Source: Chloroflexota bacterium (GTDB lineage: Bacteria; Chloroflexota; Limnocylindria; Limnocylindrales; CSP1-4). From it: a stretch of 12,414 nt of DNA. This document shows positions 6,431-12,414 of the stretch, one piece after another; positions within the stretch are counted from its first letter, which is position 1; each line of letters begins with the position of its first letter. Position numbers and translations under genes: made by a program. The stretch is taken from contig JAJYNP010000248.1 of NCBI GenBank assembly GCA_021786265.1, positions 1 through 12,414 of the forward strand, written 5' to 3'. Below the pieces are notes generated by a model that was given only the letters and a program-made list of their open reading frames with translations, was not told where the DNA came from and searched no databases.

Positions 6431-6459
6431 ACCGTACGCGCTCATACCTCCGGCGTCAA
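6431..6459 (-). promoter_or_regulatory. sigma70-type promoter of the HMA-arsR-merA operon
   Basis: On the minus strand a -35 box TTGACG (6454-6459) and a -10 box TACGGT (6431-6436) are separated by 17 nt. The -35 is close to consensus; the -10 matches at three of six positions. The start would be near 6424, giving a leader of about 32 nt. The -35 lies inside an inverted repeat, GTCAAG-2 nt-CTTGAC (6455-6468). Confidence 0.5.
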
Positions 6460-6508
6460 GACCTTGACCTCGGCCTCCGGGATGCTGCGAACCGGTGCGC
6501 TCGTCGAA

Positions 6509-7756
6509 TCAGGCGTCGCCTCTGTCGCCAACGCCGGATTCCGTCAGGGCACCGACGGCGCCCGTCCGGTGGCGGTGCCGGTTCGCCTGCAGGGCCAGGA
6601 GCGCGCGGACACCCCACCATGCGACGAGCCCGATCGTGACCGACACGGCGAGGTTCACCGTGACGCCCACGACCCCCACCCCGAGCGCGAGCGCCCACGC
6701 GAGCGTGCCCCGCAGGTCGCGCAGCAGGGCGATGTGGAGGATCCCGGCCACGGACAGGAGCCCCGCGAGCACGGGCAACGGGAAGCCGGCCAGCAGGCCG
6801 CTCAGGCTCGCCCCGAGCGTGACCGCCACGACCAGGAGCGCTGTCCCGATCATGAGAGGCGCCGCGCCGGTGCGGGCCCCGAACGTCACATGCGCCGTCA
6901 TGCCGCCCGCGCCGTGGCAGACCGGCATGCCGCCGATGGCGCCGGCCAGGAGATCGGCGGCACCCAGGCTCATGGCCAGCCGACCCGGCCGCACCCGCGC
7001 CGCCCGCTCGCCGAAGTAGACCCCGGCCGCATCGGCCGTCGCGAGGCAGCTGTTCGCGAAGGTCAGGGGCAGCTGCGGCACGACCAGCACGATGAACGCC
7101 GTCGCGAACGTCGCGAGATCGAGGTGCGGCATGGCCAGCGGCGTCGGACCCAAGTGCCAGGCGACGGGGAAGCGCAACACCGCCACCAGGACGGCCAGCG
7201 CCACCAGCCCGAGCGTGATCGGCCGGTGCCGCAGGAGCAGCGCGCCGAGGATCACGACCAGCGTGGCGGCGATCAGGTAGCCCGACGGCGTCCCGGCGTC
7301 GAGGAAGGGCCGAGGCGGCGCGCTGACCAGGCCCCACGCGATCTCGAGGAACAGCAGCCCGACCGAGAGTTGCGCGCCCCGGATGATGGCCGTCGGGAAC
7401 ACCCGCGCGGCCAGGTCGAGCAGGCCGCTCGCGCCGAGGACCAGGAAGATCGCGCCCATGAGCAGGGCGCCCGCGGCGATCCCGCCCGGCCCGATCCCCG
7501 CGGCGATCGCGATCGCGCCGAACGCCTTGAGCGGCTGGACCGGGACGGGCAGCCGGTAGAGCCACGCCACCGCCACGTAGAGCAGGCCGGCCGGCAGCAG
7601 CACCGCCGTCGGCGACAGCCCGTTCCTGATGATGAGCGCGACGGCGATCGGGACGAACACGCCCAGATCGGCGAGGGCCCCCGACATCTCCAGCCGGTCG
7701 AACCGGAAGCTGCCCGACTCGGCCGTTCGGCTGCCTGGGGCCTCGGACGCGGTCAC
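6509..7756 (-). CDS. MOT1-type molybdate/sulfate transporter
   Basis: A membrane protein of 415 residues, almost entirely hydrophobic, with about ten or more transmembrane helices. It has the landmarks of the MOT1 molybdate transporter family, a SulP relative lacking the STAS domain: MSGALADLGVFVPIAVALI near the N-terminus, PVPVQPLKA (about 70-78), VVPQLPLTFANS (about 225-236) and GGMPVCHGAGG (about 275-285). Family members take up molybdate with high affinity; bacterial members are often labelled putative sulfate/molybdate transporters, so sulfate remains possible. The GTG at 7756 begins the family N-terminus. Its GGAGG is about 16 nt upstream, so the exact start is less certain. It is the last gene of the co-oriented DsrE-FmdE-TauE-SLAC1-MOT1 set, 59 nt behind the SLAC1-like gene. 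moaA at the right edge gives a use for the molybdate. Confidence 0.88.
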   Translation of the reverse strand: MTASEAPGSRTAESGSFRFDRLEMSGALADLGVFVPIAVALIIRNGLSPTAVLLPAGLLYVAVAWLYRLPVPVQPLKAFGAIAIAAGIGPGGIAAGALLMGAIFLVLGASGLLDLAARVFPTAIIRGAQLSVGLLFLEIAWGLVSAPPRPFLDAGTPSGYLIAATLVVILGALLLRHRPITLGLVALAVLVAVLRFPVAWHLGPTPLAMPHLDLATFATAFIVLVVPQLPLTFANSCLATADAAGVYFGERAARVRPGRLAMSLGAADLLAGAIGGMPVCHGAGGMTAHVTFGARTGAAPLMIGTALLVVAVTLGASLSGLLAGFPLPVLAGLLSVAGILHIALLRDLRGTLAWALALGVGVVGVTVNLAVSVTIGLVAWWGVRALLALQANRHRHRTGAVGALTESGVGDRGDA

Positions 7757-7815
7757 TGAGCGGGCACAGGCACCTCCGGCGTCGAACAGTGGGCGCCGGA
7801 GGCACCGGCATTCCA

Positions 7816-8928
7816 CTACCGCCGCCAGACCTCGCCAGTGGCCATCGCGCGCACCGTGCCCGCGCTCACCACCACCCAGAAGCCGAGCAGCAGCACGAAC
7901 AGCGCCACCGCCGCGGACTCCAGCAGGCCCACGTGCCAGCTGCGCGCCAGCGCCAGCGTGCTGGCCGTGTACGCCCCCAGGGGGAACGTGAACGCCCACC
8001 ACCCCAGCCCGTACGGCAATTCGCCACGCCGCAGGTAGGCCGCCAGCAGCAGGATCGCCGAGGCCAGCCACCAGAGTCCGAATCCCCAAAGCGCCGTCGC
8101 GGTGAGCGACGAGAGCACGCCGACCACCGGGGCCGCCGTGCCCCACAGCGGCGCCCCGGCCTGCGCGATGCGCAGCAGTGCCAGGCTGCCCACCCCGATC
8201 GGCCCCAGGCCGATCCACAGCGACGGGGCGAGCGGGGCGGCGGGCAAGGGGTGGAAGATCAGCCGGTCGTACAGCAGCGACGCGACCAGGACGAAGAGCA
8301 CGAAGCCCATGCCCCAGAAGGCGTACGCGGCGAAGATCAGCAGCGCGGCATCCGACGGGGCCACGTGGGGCACCAGCGGCAGGAGCGCCAGCGGCACCAC
8401 GATGTTGACGACCGGCGGGATGAACCAGGCCCCGTTGGAGACCTCCGGACCGACCGGATGCGTCACGAACAGCAGGTGGGCGAACAGCACGCTGACGACG
8501 AAGGCCAGCACGAGCCCGATGGCCGCCAGCACACCGACGGTCAGCGTGACGTCTCCGGGCGCGCCGATCGACGGCCCGACCGTGGCGATTCCCACCGCCA
8601 GCACCAGGATGCCGCCGGGGAACGTGCCGTAGAGGGCACCGGCCACCGGGTTGGCCAGGTCCTGGCGCGCCGCGTCGGGGTGCCCGATCCAGCGCGCGAC
8701 GTAGGGAATCCCGAGCAGAACCGCGAGCACGGCCGACAGCGTGACCATGGCGACGCCGAAGGCCCTGCCGAGTTCGCCCAGGTCGGCGATCTGCCCCGGG
8801 TTCTGGTAGGCGATGATCCCGACGATGGCCGTCCCCATGACGGCTCCATACCAGCCGGGGTGGAAGCCGCGCAGGCGCACCTGCGACGCGGTGGCCGACG
8901 CTTCCTCGGCATGCAGGGTAGTGGACAC
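7816..8928 (-). CDS. SLAC1/TehA/TDT-family anion transporter
   Basis: A 370-residue protein with about ten transmembrane helices and no large soluble part. FHPGWYGAVMGTAIVG near the N-terminus and GLGWWAFTFPLGAYTAS near the C-terminus are hallmark stretches of the TDT/SLAC1 family. The family includes TehA (tellurite resistance), Mae1 (malate), Ssu1 (sulfite export) and plant SLAC1 (anion channel). The substrate cannot be assigned from these motifs. Beside a TauE/SafE-like exporter and a DsrE-like protein, sulfite or another sulfur oxyanion is a reasonable guess. The GTG at 8928 has GGAGGA at 8936-8941, 7 nt upstream. A 135-nt gap precedes it, so it may have its own promoter. Confidence 0.88.
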   Translation of the reverse strand: MSTTLHAEEASATASQVRLRGFHPGWYGAVMGTAIVGIIAYQNPGQIADLGELGRAFGVAMVTLSAVLAVLLGIPYVARWIGHPDAARQDLANPVAGALYGTFPGGILVLAVGIATVGPSIGAPGDVTLTVGVLAAIGLVLAFVVSVLFAHLLFVTHPVGPEVSNGAWFIPPVVNIVVPLALLPLVPHVAPSDAALLIFAAYAFWGMGFVLFVLVASLLYDRLIFHPLPAAPLAPSLWIGLGPIGVGSLALLRIAQAGAPLWGTAAPVVGVLSSLTATALWGFGLWWLASAILLLAAYLRRGELPYGLGWWAFTFPLGAYTASTLALARSWHVGLLESAAVALFVLLLGFWVVVSAGTVRAMATGEVWRR

Positions 8929-9063
8929 GAGACGTTCCTCCGAACGAGCGATGGTGAACGATGCGGATGACAGGAGGCGGCCGTCAGGGTGGCGACGGAC
9001 ACCCGGGACGCGCGGCGCACGGTCGTGCCGCGGCCCGAACGCGAGGACGCATCGGGCGTGGCA
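8929..9063. other. intergenic region between the TauE-like and SLAC1-like genes
   Basis: This is the largest gap inside the co-oriented set (135 nt). It holds an inverted repeat CGCGGC (9011-9016) with GCCGCG (9027-9032) and a loop whose ACG/CGT can pair further; no T-run follows on the minus strand. It also has one GTTCACC heptamer (8953-8959, minus strand) and the SLAC1 ribosome site. A weak terminator or a fresh promoter here is possible; nothing is conclusive. Confidence 0.35.
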
Positions 9064-9810
9064 TCACAGCAGGTCCAGCGCCATCTTCAGCGCGATCACC
9101 CACAGCAGCACCCCGATCAGGCGCTTGAGCTGGGCGCCGGTGAGGCGGGTCTGCATCACGTGCGACCCCGCCAGCGAGCCTGCCCCGGCCAGCACCGCCA
9201 TGGTGAGGGTGAAGCGTGGATCGATGCCGCCCAGGGCCGCGTGGCCGGCGAAGCCCGAGAGCGACGAGAAGAAGACGGCGAGTGCGGTGGTGCCGGCCGC
9301 GATCTTGGGCTCGAGGCCGAGCCAGGTGAGCCCCGGCAGGATGATGTTGCCGCCGCCCACGCCGAGCAGCCCGCCCAGGAACCCCGCCACGCCGCCGACG
9401 CCGGCCCCGACGCCGGCCTCGGTCGAGCGGCTCAGCGCCCGCCGTCCGGCCTTTGCGCGGTAGAGGAGCATCATCGCGCCGGCGAAGACCAGGAAGACCA
9501 CGAAGAGGCCCAGCAGCACGCGCCGGTCGACGCTGGCCGTGAGGCGGGCGCCGAAGGGCGCCAGCACCACCGCCGCGATGAGCACCGGTACCCCGGCACG
9601 CCAGTCGATGAGCCGGCCGCGCCAGTACGCCACGGTGGCCGCCGAGAGGCTGACGGCGTTCAGCAGCAGCGCCGTGGAGGTCGCCTGGCCGAGCGGCACG
9701 CCCAGGTAGTAGAAGAGCGGCACGAAGAGGAACGCGGCGCCCAGGCCGGCCATCGCCATGACGCCCGAGAAGACGAAGACGCTCGCCCCACCGACGACGT
9801 AGAGCAGCAC
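9064..9810 (-). CDS. TauE/SafE-family permease (putative sulfite/organosulfonate exporter)
   Basis: A 248-residue membrane protein with about eight helices in two related halves. The first half has VFVFSGVMAMAGLGAAFLFV and PLFYYLGVPLGQATSTALL; the second has FLGGLLGVGGGNIILPGL followed by LGLEPKIAAGTTALAVFFSS. This glycine-rich GxxGxGGG-then-P layout in both halves is typical of TauE/SafE (formerly DUF81). Characterised members export sulfite, sulfoacetate or related compounds, or import organosulfur compounds. The GTG at 9810 is the first usable start, since an in-frame TGA sits at 9814-9816; its ribosome site is weak (GGGG nearby). It begins 23 nt after the FmdE-like stop, so the two are very likely co-transcribed. 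Confidence 0.9.
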   Translation of the reverse strand: MLLYVVGGASVFVFSGVMAMAGLGAAFLFVPLFYYLGVPLGQATSTALLLNAVSLSAATVAYWRGRLIDWRAGVPVLIAAVVLAPFGARLTASVDRRVLLGLFVVFLVFAGAMMLLYRAKAGRRALSRSTEAGVGAGVGGVAGFLGGLLGVGGGNIILPGLTWLGLEPKIAAGTTALAVFFSSLSGFAGHAALGGIDPRFTLTMAVLAGAGSLAGSHVMQTRLTGAQLKRLIGVLLWVIALKMALDLL

Positions 9811-9833
9811 GGATCAGTGCCCCGGTCGTCGGC

Positions 9834-10436
9834 TCAGCGCGGATAGCCCGAGCAGGCCGCGCAGACCGTGCGCCCCTCCGCGACCCGGAGATACGGCTCG
9901 GCGACGAGCTCGCCACAGGACGGGCAGACCGCGAAGCGCACGACTTCCTCGGGCTCGCTCCAGGTCCGCGCCTCGACCGGTCCCACGGTCATGATCTCCT
10001 CCGCCGGCGCGTCCCAGACCAGGCGCACCACCTCCATCTGCTCGTCATCGGGGATCTGCGAGGCCGGCACACCCGCGGCGCGCTTCTGCATGAACGAGGT
10101 CGCGCGGATCTTCGGCTGGAGGGTGGGCCTGTAGGCGACACGGACTGCGCGCTCGGCGCCCTTGTCGACCAGGGTGACGGCGAACTTCCCCTCCCCCGAC
10201 TTCTCGATGTTGCCCTTGCCGAACGTGCAGCCGGTGGTGAACTGGATGCCGTCGCCGAAGCACATCCCGCCGTGGTAGTCGCCGGTCTCGATGACCGCGT
10301 GCAACTCCTTGGCCCCCGCACGGGTCGCGCCGAGCTCGCGCATCGCGGCCAACCCCAGCCGCACGCCGGCCGTGCTGGCCCAGCACTTGTGGCCGTGGAA
10401 GGCCAGGGCCTGGTTCAGCGTCTCGATGTCGTCCAT
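9834..10436 (-). CDS. FmdE-family protein with C-terminal zinc ribbon
   Basis: A 200-residue soluble protein of the FmdE family, named after subunit E of molybdenum formylmethanofuran dehydrogenase but widespread in bacteria without methanogenesis. The N-terminal domain has FHGHKCWAST (His14, His16, Cys18), GDYHGGMCFGDGIQFTTGC (His55, Cys59, Asp62, Cys70) and TFGKGNI, the family's metal-binding landmarks. The C-terminus carries a four-cysteine zinc ribbon, CPSC at 171-174 and CAAC at 192-195, as in many FmdE proteins. No other formylmethanofuran dehydrogenase subunit is present, so the enzymatic role is unknown. The gene sits 27 nt downstream of a DsrE-like gene and 23 nt upstream of a TauE-like gene, with GGAG 7 nt before its ATG. 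A link to molybdenum, tungsten or sulfur chemistry is inferred from neighbours. Confidence 0.88.
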   Translation of the reverse strand: MDDIETLNQALAFHGHKCWASTAGVRLGLAAMRELGATRAGAKELHAVIETGDYHGGMCFGDGIQFTTGCTFGKGNIEKSGEGKFAVTLVDKGAERAVRVAYRPTLQPKIRATSFMQKRAAGVPASQIPDDEQMEVVRLVWDAPAEEIMTVGPVEARTWSEPEEVVRFAVCPSCGELVAEPYLRVAEGRTVCAACSGYPR

Positions 10437-10463
10437 GTGTGTGCTCCGAAGTGCCGGTCTCTG

Positions 10464-10832
10464 CTAGTAGACGAGGACGTGGGAGGCCGAGCTCATCTCG
10501 AGGATGAAACGCCCGGCAGCGACCACCTCGGCGTTCTCCACCAGCGTGTCGCGGTCGATGCCCCGCTTGGCAATGCCCAGCGGGCACGCGAGCAGCCGCC
10601 CTCCGAGCTCGCGGTAGTCGGCCATCAGCTTCGCGAGGGTCGGGTATCCCGTTGCCGCGATGGTTTCCGCAGCGCCCTTGACGGCCAGCTCGACGCCGGC
10701 CTCCTGGAGCCCGACCACGACGTCCACTTCCGACGCCAGTGCGCCGACGGCCATCACCATCGGCATCGTGACCTGCTCGGCCTCGTCCGCACCGTGGGTG
10801 ATCATGATCAGGAGCTTCTCGGGTGCTGCCAT
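10464..10832 (-). CDS. DsrE-family sulfur-carrier-like protein
   Basis: A 122-residue cytoplasmic protein of the DsrE/DsrF-like family, whose members often carry persulfide sulfur on a conserved cysteine. It opens EKLLIMITHGADEAEQVTMP with an alternating beta/alpha pattern, followed by ASEVDVVVGLQEAGVELA. The single cysteine, Cys83, lies in GGRLLACPLGIAKRGI, at the position of the family's active cysteine; it ends in a short EMSSASHVLVY strand. Some DsrE-like proteins lack the sulfur-carrier role, so function is tentative. The ATG at 10832 follows a strong AAGGAGGA. It lies 77 nt after the CDF gene, from which it is separated by hairpins, and 27 nt before the FmdE-like gene. It is probably the first gene of the DsrE-FmdE-TauE unit. 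Confidence 0.87.
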   Translation of the reverse strand: MAAPEKLLIMITHGADEAEQVTMPMVMAVGALASEVDVVVGLQEAGVELAVKGAAETIAATGYPTLAKLMADYRELGGRLLACPLGIAKRGIDRDTLVENAEVVAAGRFILEMSSASHVLVY

Positions 10833-10853
10833 CGTGCTGGTTCCTCCTTGTTC

Positions 10854-10875
10854 CCACCGCCGGGAGGCCCGGTGG
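10854..10875 (-). other. hairpin in the leader of the DsrE-like gene
   Basis: CCACCG (10854-10859) pairs with CGGTGG (10870-10875) around a 10-nt GC-rich loop; an inner CCGGG/CCCGG alternative also exists. It lies just upstream of the ribosome site, so it could terminate upstream transcription or influence translation. Role unproven. Confidence 0.35.
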
Positions 10876-10890
10876 CGGGTGAGTTGATCT

Positions 10891-10907
10891 GGCGACGTGC
10901 CGTCGCC
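10891..10907 (-). terminator. hairpin directly after the CDF gene
   Basis: GGCGACG (10891-10897), a 3-nt loop, and CGTCGCC (10901-10907) form a perfect 7-bp stem. On the minus strand it starts two bases after the TAA of the CDF gene. The next bases (AGATCAACTC) hold no T-run. It is a reasonable terminator or 3'-end stabiliser separating the CDF gene from the DsrE-like unit. Confidence 0.5.
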
Positions 10908-10909
10908 TG

Positions 10910-11884
10910 TTACGCCTTCTGGATGGACCGGTCACCCGCTGTTGCTCCGGTCGCGCCGGCATCGGGGTTGACTCGTCCCTGTCCACAGGGCTCGCGTTCG
11001 AGCTGCAGGGTTGCGTGCGAGACGCCGATGCGGCGCAATGCATTCGTGGCGGCCGGCAGCACGTCACACTCGTCGGCCGCCGCCTGCAGCTCGAGGTGCG
11101 CCGTCACCAGCGGCAGATCCTCGGCCAGTGCCCACACGTGGAGATCGTGGATCCCCGCGGCCCCGGGCACCGCGCGCAGCGCCGCGCCGGCCGATGCGAA
11201 CGATGGCTGCGCCGGAACACCCTCGGCGAGGATGTGGACCACGTCGGCGAGCAGCCGCAGGCCGGCGGCACCGAGCAGCACCCCGATCGCCAGGCTGGCG
11301 ACGGCATCGAACACCGGCGGCCCGCCGGCCAGGATCACCAGCGAGGCGGCGATGACGGCCGATGAGCCCGCGGCGTCGCCGGCAAGGTGGAGCACCAGGA
11401 CGCGGGTCGCGCTGGTGCGCCGTTCGATCCCGTGCACGAGGAGCGCCGACGCCGTGTTGGTGACCAGCGCGAGCACGGCCACGCCTAGTACCCCCGTGGC
11501 CTGCACCGGGGTCGGCGCGAGGAGCCGGCCCACGCTCTCGGCGAGGACGGCCGCGCTCGCCGCCACCAGCAGCGCCCCGTTGATCAGCGCGCCGATCGAC
11601 TCCATGCGGTGGAATCCATAGCTGTGGGCGTCGTCCGGCTCGCGAGTCGCGAGTCGGGCCGCCGAGAAGCCCACCAGGAGCGCCGCGACGTCGACCGCGA
11701 CATGAGTCGCGTCGCTCAAGAGCGCCAGGCTCCCCGTGAGCAGGCCACCCACCACCTCCAGGACGAGGACGCCCAGGGCGAGCAGGAGAGCGACCAGCAG
11801 CCGCGGCGACGGCGCGCTGCGCGCAACGGTCTGCGCGTGGAGCGTGGGGCTCGCCAGGGAGGGAGACGGCGGAAATGCATCCAT
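10910..11884 (-). CDS. cation diffusion facilitator (zinc-type CDF/ZitB-like) efflux pump
   Basis: A 324-residue proton-coupled exporter of divalent metal from cytoplasm to outside. Six hydrophobic segments are followed by a cytoplasmic C-terminal domain. The transport site is intact: TM2 has LLSDATHVAVD with His61 and Asp65, and TM5 has LHLAGDAAGSS with His165 and Asp169. This His-x3-Asp pairing in both helices is typical of the zinc-selective CzcD/ZitB group. SYGFHRMESIGALINGALL is also a family mark. The C-terminal domain shows IHDLHVWALAEDLPLVTAHL. The ATG at 11884 gives the usual length but has a weak ribosome site; in-frame ATGs at 11968 and 12031 would add an Arg/Pro-rich tail and cannot be excluded. 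The His-rich loop between TM4 and TM5 seen in some zinc CDFs is missing. Confidence 0.9.
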   Translation of the reverse strand: MDAFPPSPSLASPTLHAQTVARSAPSPRLLVALLLALGVLVLEVVGGLLTGSLALLSDATHVAVDVAALLVGFSAARLATREPDDAHSYGFHRMESIGALINGALLVAASAAVLAESVGRLLAPTPVQATGVLGVAVLALVTNTASALLVHGIERRTSATRVLVLHLAGDAAGSSAVIAASLVILAGGPPVFDAVASLAIGVLLGAAGLRLLADVVHILAEGVPAQPSFASAGAALRAVPGAAGIHDLHVWALAEDLPLVTAHLELQAAADECDVLPAATNALRRIGVSHATLQLEREPCGQGRVNPDAGATGATAGDRSIQKA

Positions 11885-12031
11885 TGGTGGTCTCGGTGCG
11901 GCTGCGCACGGCAAGCGGAGGCGAGGAGGCGTGGGGCGCAGCGCGCCTTTGCCTCCCCGCCGGTTCATTCGCCGTGATGACGGCCCTGGGCCACCGGCGG
12001 AACGTGCCCGCGGCGGCCCTGCCGTGAACAT

Positions 12032-12140
12032 CTCAGGCGCTACTGTGACAAGTTGGACTGATGCACGCCCGAGTCGCGCGGCCCATTGTGACTGGGCCGG
12101 ATGGCACGCCGACGCCGCCGGCCACCATCGCCGCGGACGA
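12032..12140. other. intergenic region between moaA and the CDF gene with a hairpin
   Basis: No gene is seen. CGGCCCA (12079-12085), a 7-nt loop and TGGGCCG (12093-12099) form a perfect 7-bp stem downstream of moaA on the minus strand; no T-run follows, so terminator strength is uncertain. A TTGTCA further downstream resembles a -35 box, but no convincing -10 was found, so a CDF promoter is only suspected. Confidence 0.4.
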
Positions 12141-12414
12141 TCAGCCGCCGATGACCGTCATCGCCTCGCGCGCGTGGGAGGGAGGCAGTGCAGCCCGCAG
12201 CTCACTGTAGCGATCGTCGCGACGCTGCCATGCCGAGACGATGGCCGTGCCCAGCTCGGCATCGTTCGCCCCTCCCCGGAGCAGGCTCCGCAGGTCGACC
12301 GCGGACACGCCGAACAGGCAGGTGAACAGCCGGCCATCGGCGGTCAGGCGGACTCGCGAGCAGCCCGCGCAGAACGGCCGGGTCACCGAGGCGATCATCC
12401 CGATCTCGCCGGCC
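12141..12414 (-). CDS. moaA: GTP 3',8-cyclase MoaA, C-terminal part (cut by window edge)
   Basis: MoaA is a radical-SAM enzyme that starts molybdopterin synthesis by converting GTP to 3',8-cyclo-GTP. The fragment reads AGEIGMIASVTRPFCAGCSR, then VRLTADGRLFTCLFG, and ends REAMTVIGG. FCAGCSRVRLTADG followed by TC holds the three cysteines (CxxC and a further Cys) that bind the C-terminal 4Fe-4S cluster contacting GTP. DLRSLLRGG and WQRRDDRYSELR are also family marks. The C-terminal Gly-Gly, part of the catalytic tail in MoaA, is present, so the 3' end is intact. The frame remains open to the right edge; the radical-SAM half lies beyond the window. With the MOT1-like transporter this points to active molybdenum cofactor use. 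Confidence 0.95.
   Translation of the reverse strand, partial: AGEIGMIASVTRPFCAGCSRVRLTADGRLFTCLFGVSAVDLRSLLRGGANDAELGTAIVSAWQRRDDRYSELRAALPPSHAREAMTVIGG

Noticed and set aside
8953..8959. A single GTTCACC (minus strand) upstream of the SLAC1-like gene
   Set aside because: Only one copy with no phased neighbour. Another lone copy occurs inside the MOT1 coding region (6653-6659), so isolated copies are not evidence of an operator.
6464..8970. Two long plus-strand frames opposite the MOT1-like and SLAC1-like genes
   Set aside because: They are dominated by Arg, Asp, Gln, His and Gly, the pattern produced when hydrophobic codons are read in reverse. No family resemblance.
10272..11621. A 449-codon plus-strand frame opposite the FmdE, DsrE and CDF genes
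   Set aside because: It crosses three well-supported minus-strand genes and their gaps and shows no domain.

Overview
The window is very GC-rich (roughly 70% by eye), is tightly packed, and uses GTG starts in several genes (the merA-like, MOT1-like, SLAC1-like and TauE-like genes). This fits a high-GC bacterium such as an actinobacterium, a member of the Chloroflexota or a similar soil or thermophile lineage. The sequence alone does not settle the phylum. No rRNA, tRNA, CRISPR array, transposase or phage gene was seen.

Layout. (A) 1-1050: an OsmC-like peroxiredoxin gene on the minus strand with no normal start codon, divergent from a small NifX/NifB-type iron-molybdenum-cofactor-domain gene on the plus strand. 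(B) 1159-3658: a plus-strand two-component system, with a six-helix membrane histidine kinase containing a GAF-like region that overlaps an OmpR-type response regulator by 20 nt. It ends in a strong hairpin. (C) 3764-6460: a minus-strand metal-resistance block. A two-repeat SPW membrane protein lies downstream of a mercury operon: HMA (MerP/CopZ-like) gene, ArsR/CmtR-type sensor, then MerA mercuric reductase. The HMA gene carries an apparent frameshift. The operon has a recognisable promoter with a palindrome at the predicted transcription start. The SPW gene is preceded by tandem GTTCACC heptamers at 10-11 nt spacing, the layout expected for an OmpR/PhoP-type regulator. (D) 6509-10832: five minus-strand genes running in order of transcription DsrE-like, FmdE-like, TauE/SafE-like, SLAC1/TehA-like and MOT1-like molybdate/sulfate transporter. 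(E) 10910-12414: a zinc-type CDF efflux pump, then the C-terminal part of MoaA entering from the right edge.

How the genes may work together. Two themes run through the window. One is molybdenum and sulfur-oxyanion handling: MoaA for molybdopterin, a MOT1 transporter, an FmdE-family protein, a NifX-domain protein, a DsrE sulfur-carrier-like protein and two permeases whose families include sulfite exporters. The other is defence against soft and transition metals: MerA, HMA, the CmtR-like sensor and CDF. The gene functions rest on family motifs. The idea that region D is one pathway is inference from co-orientation and short spacing.
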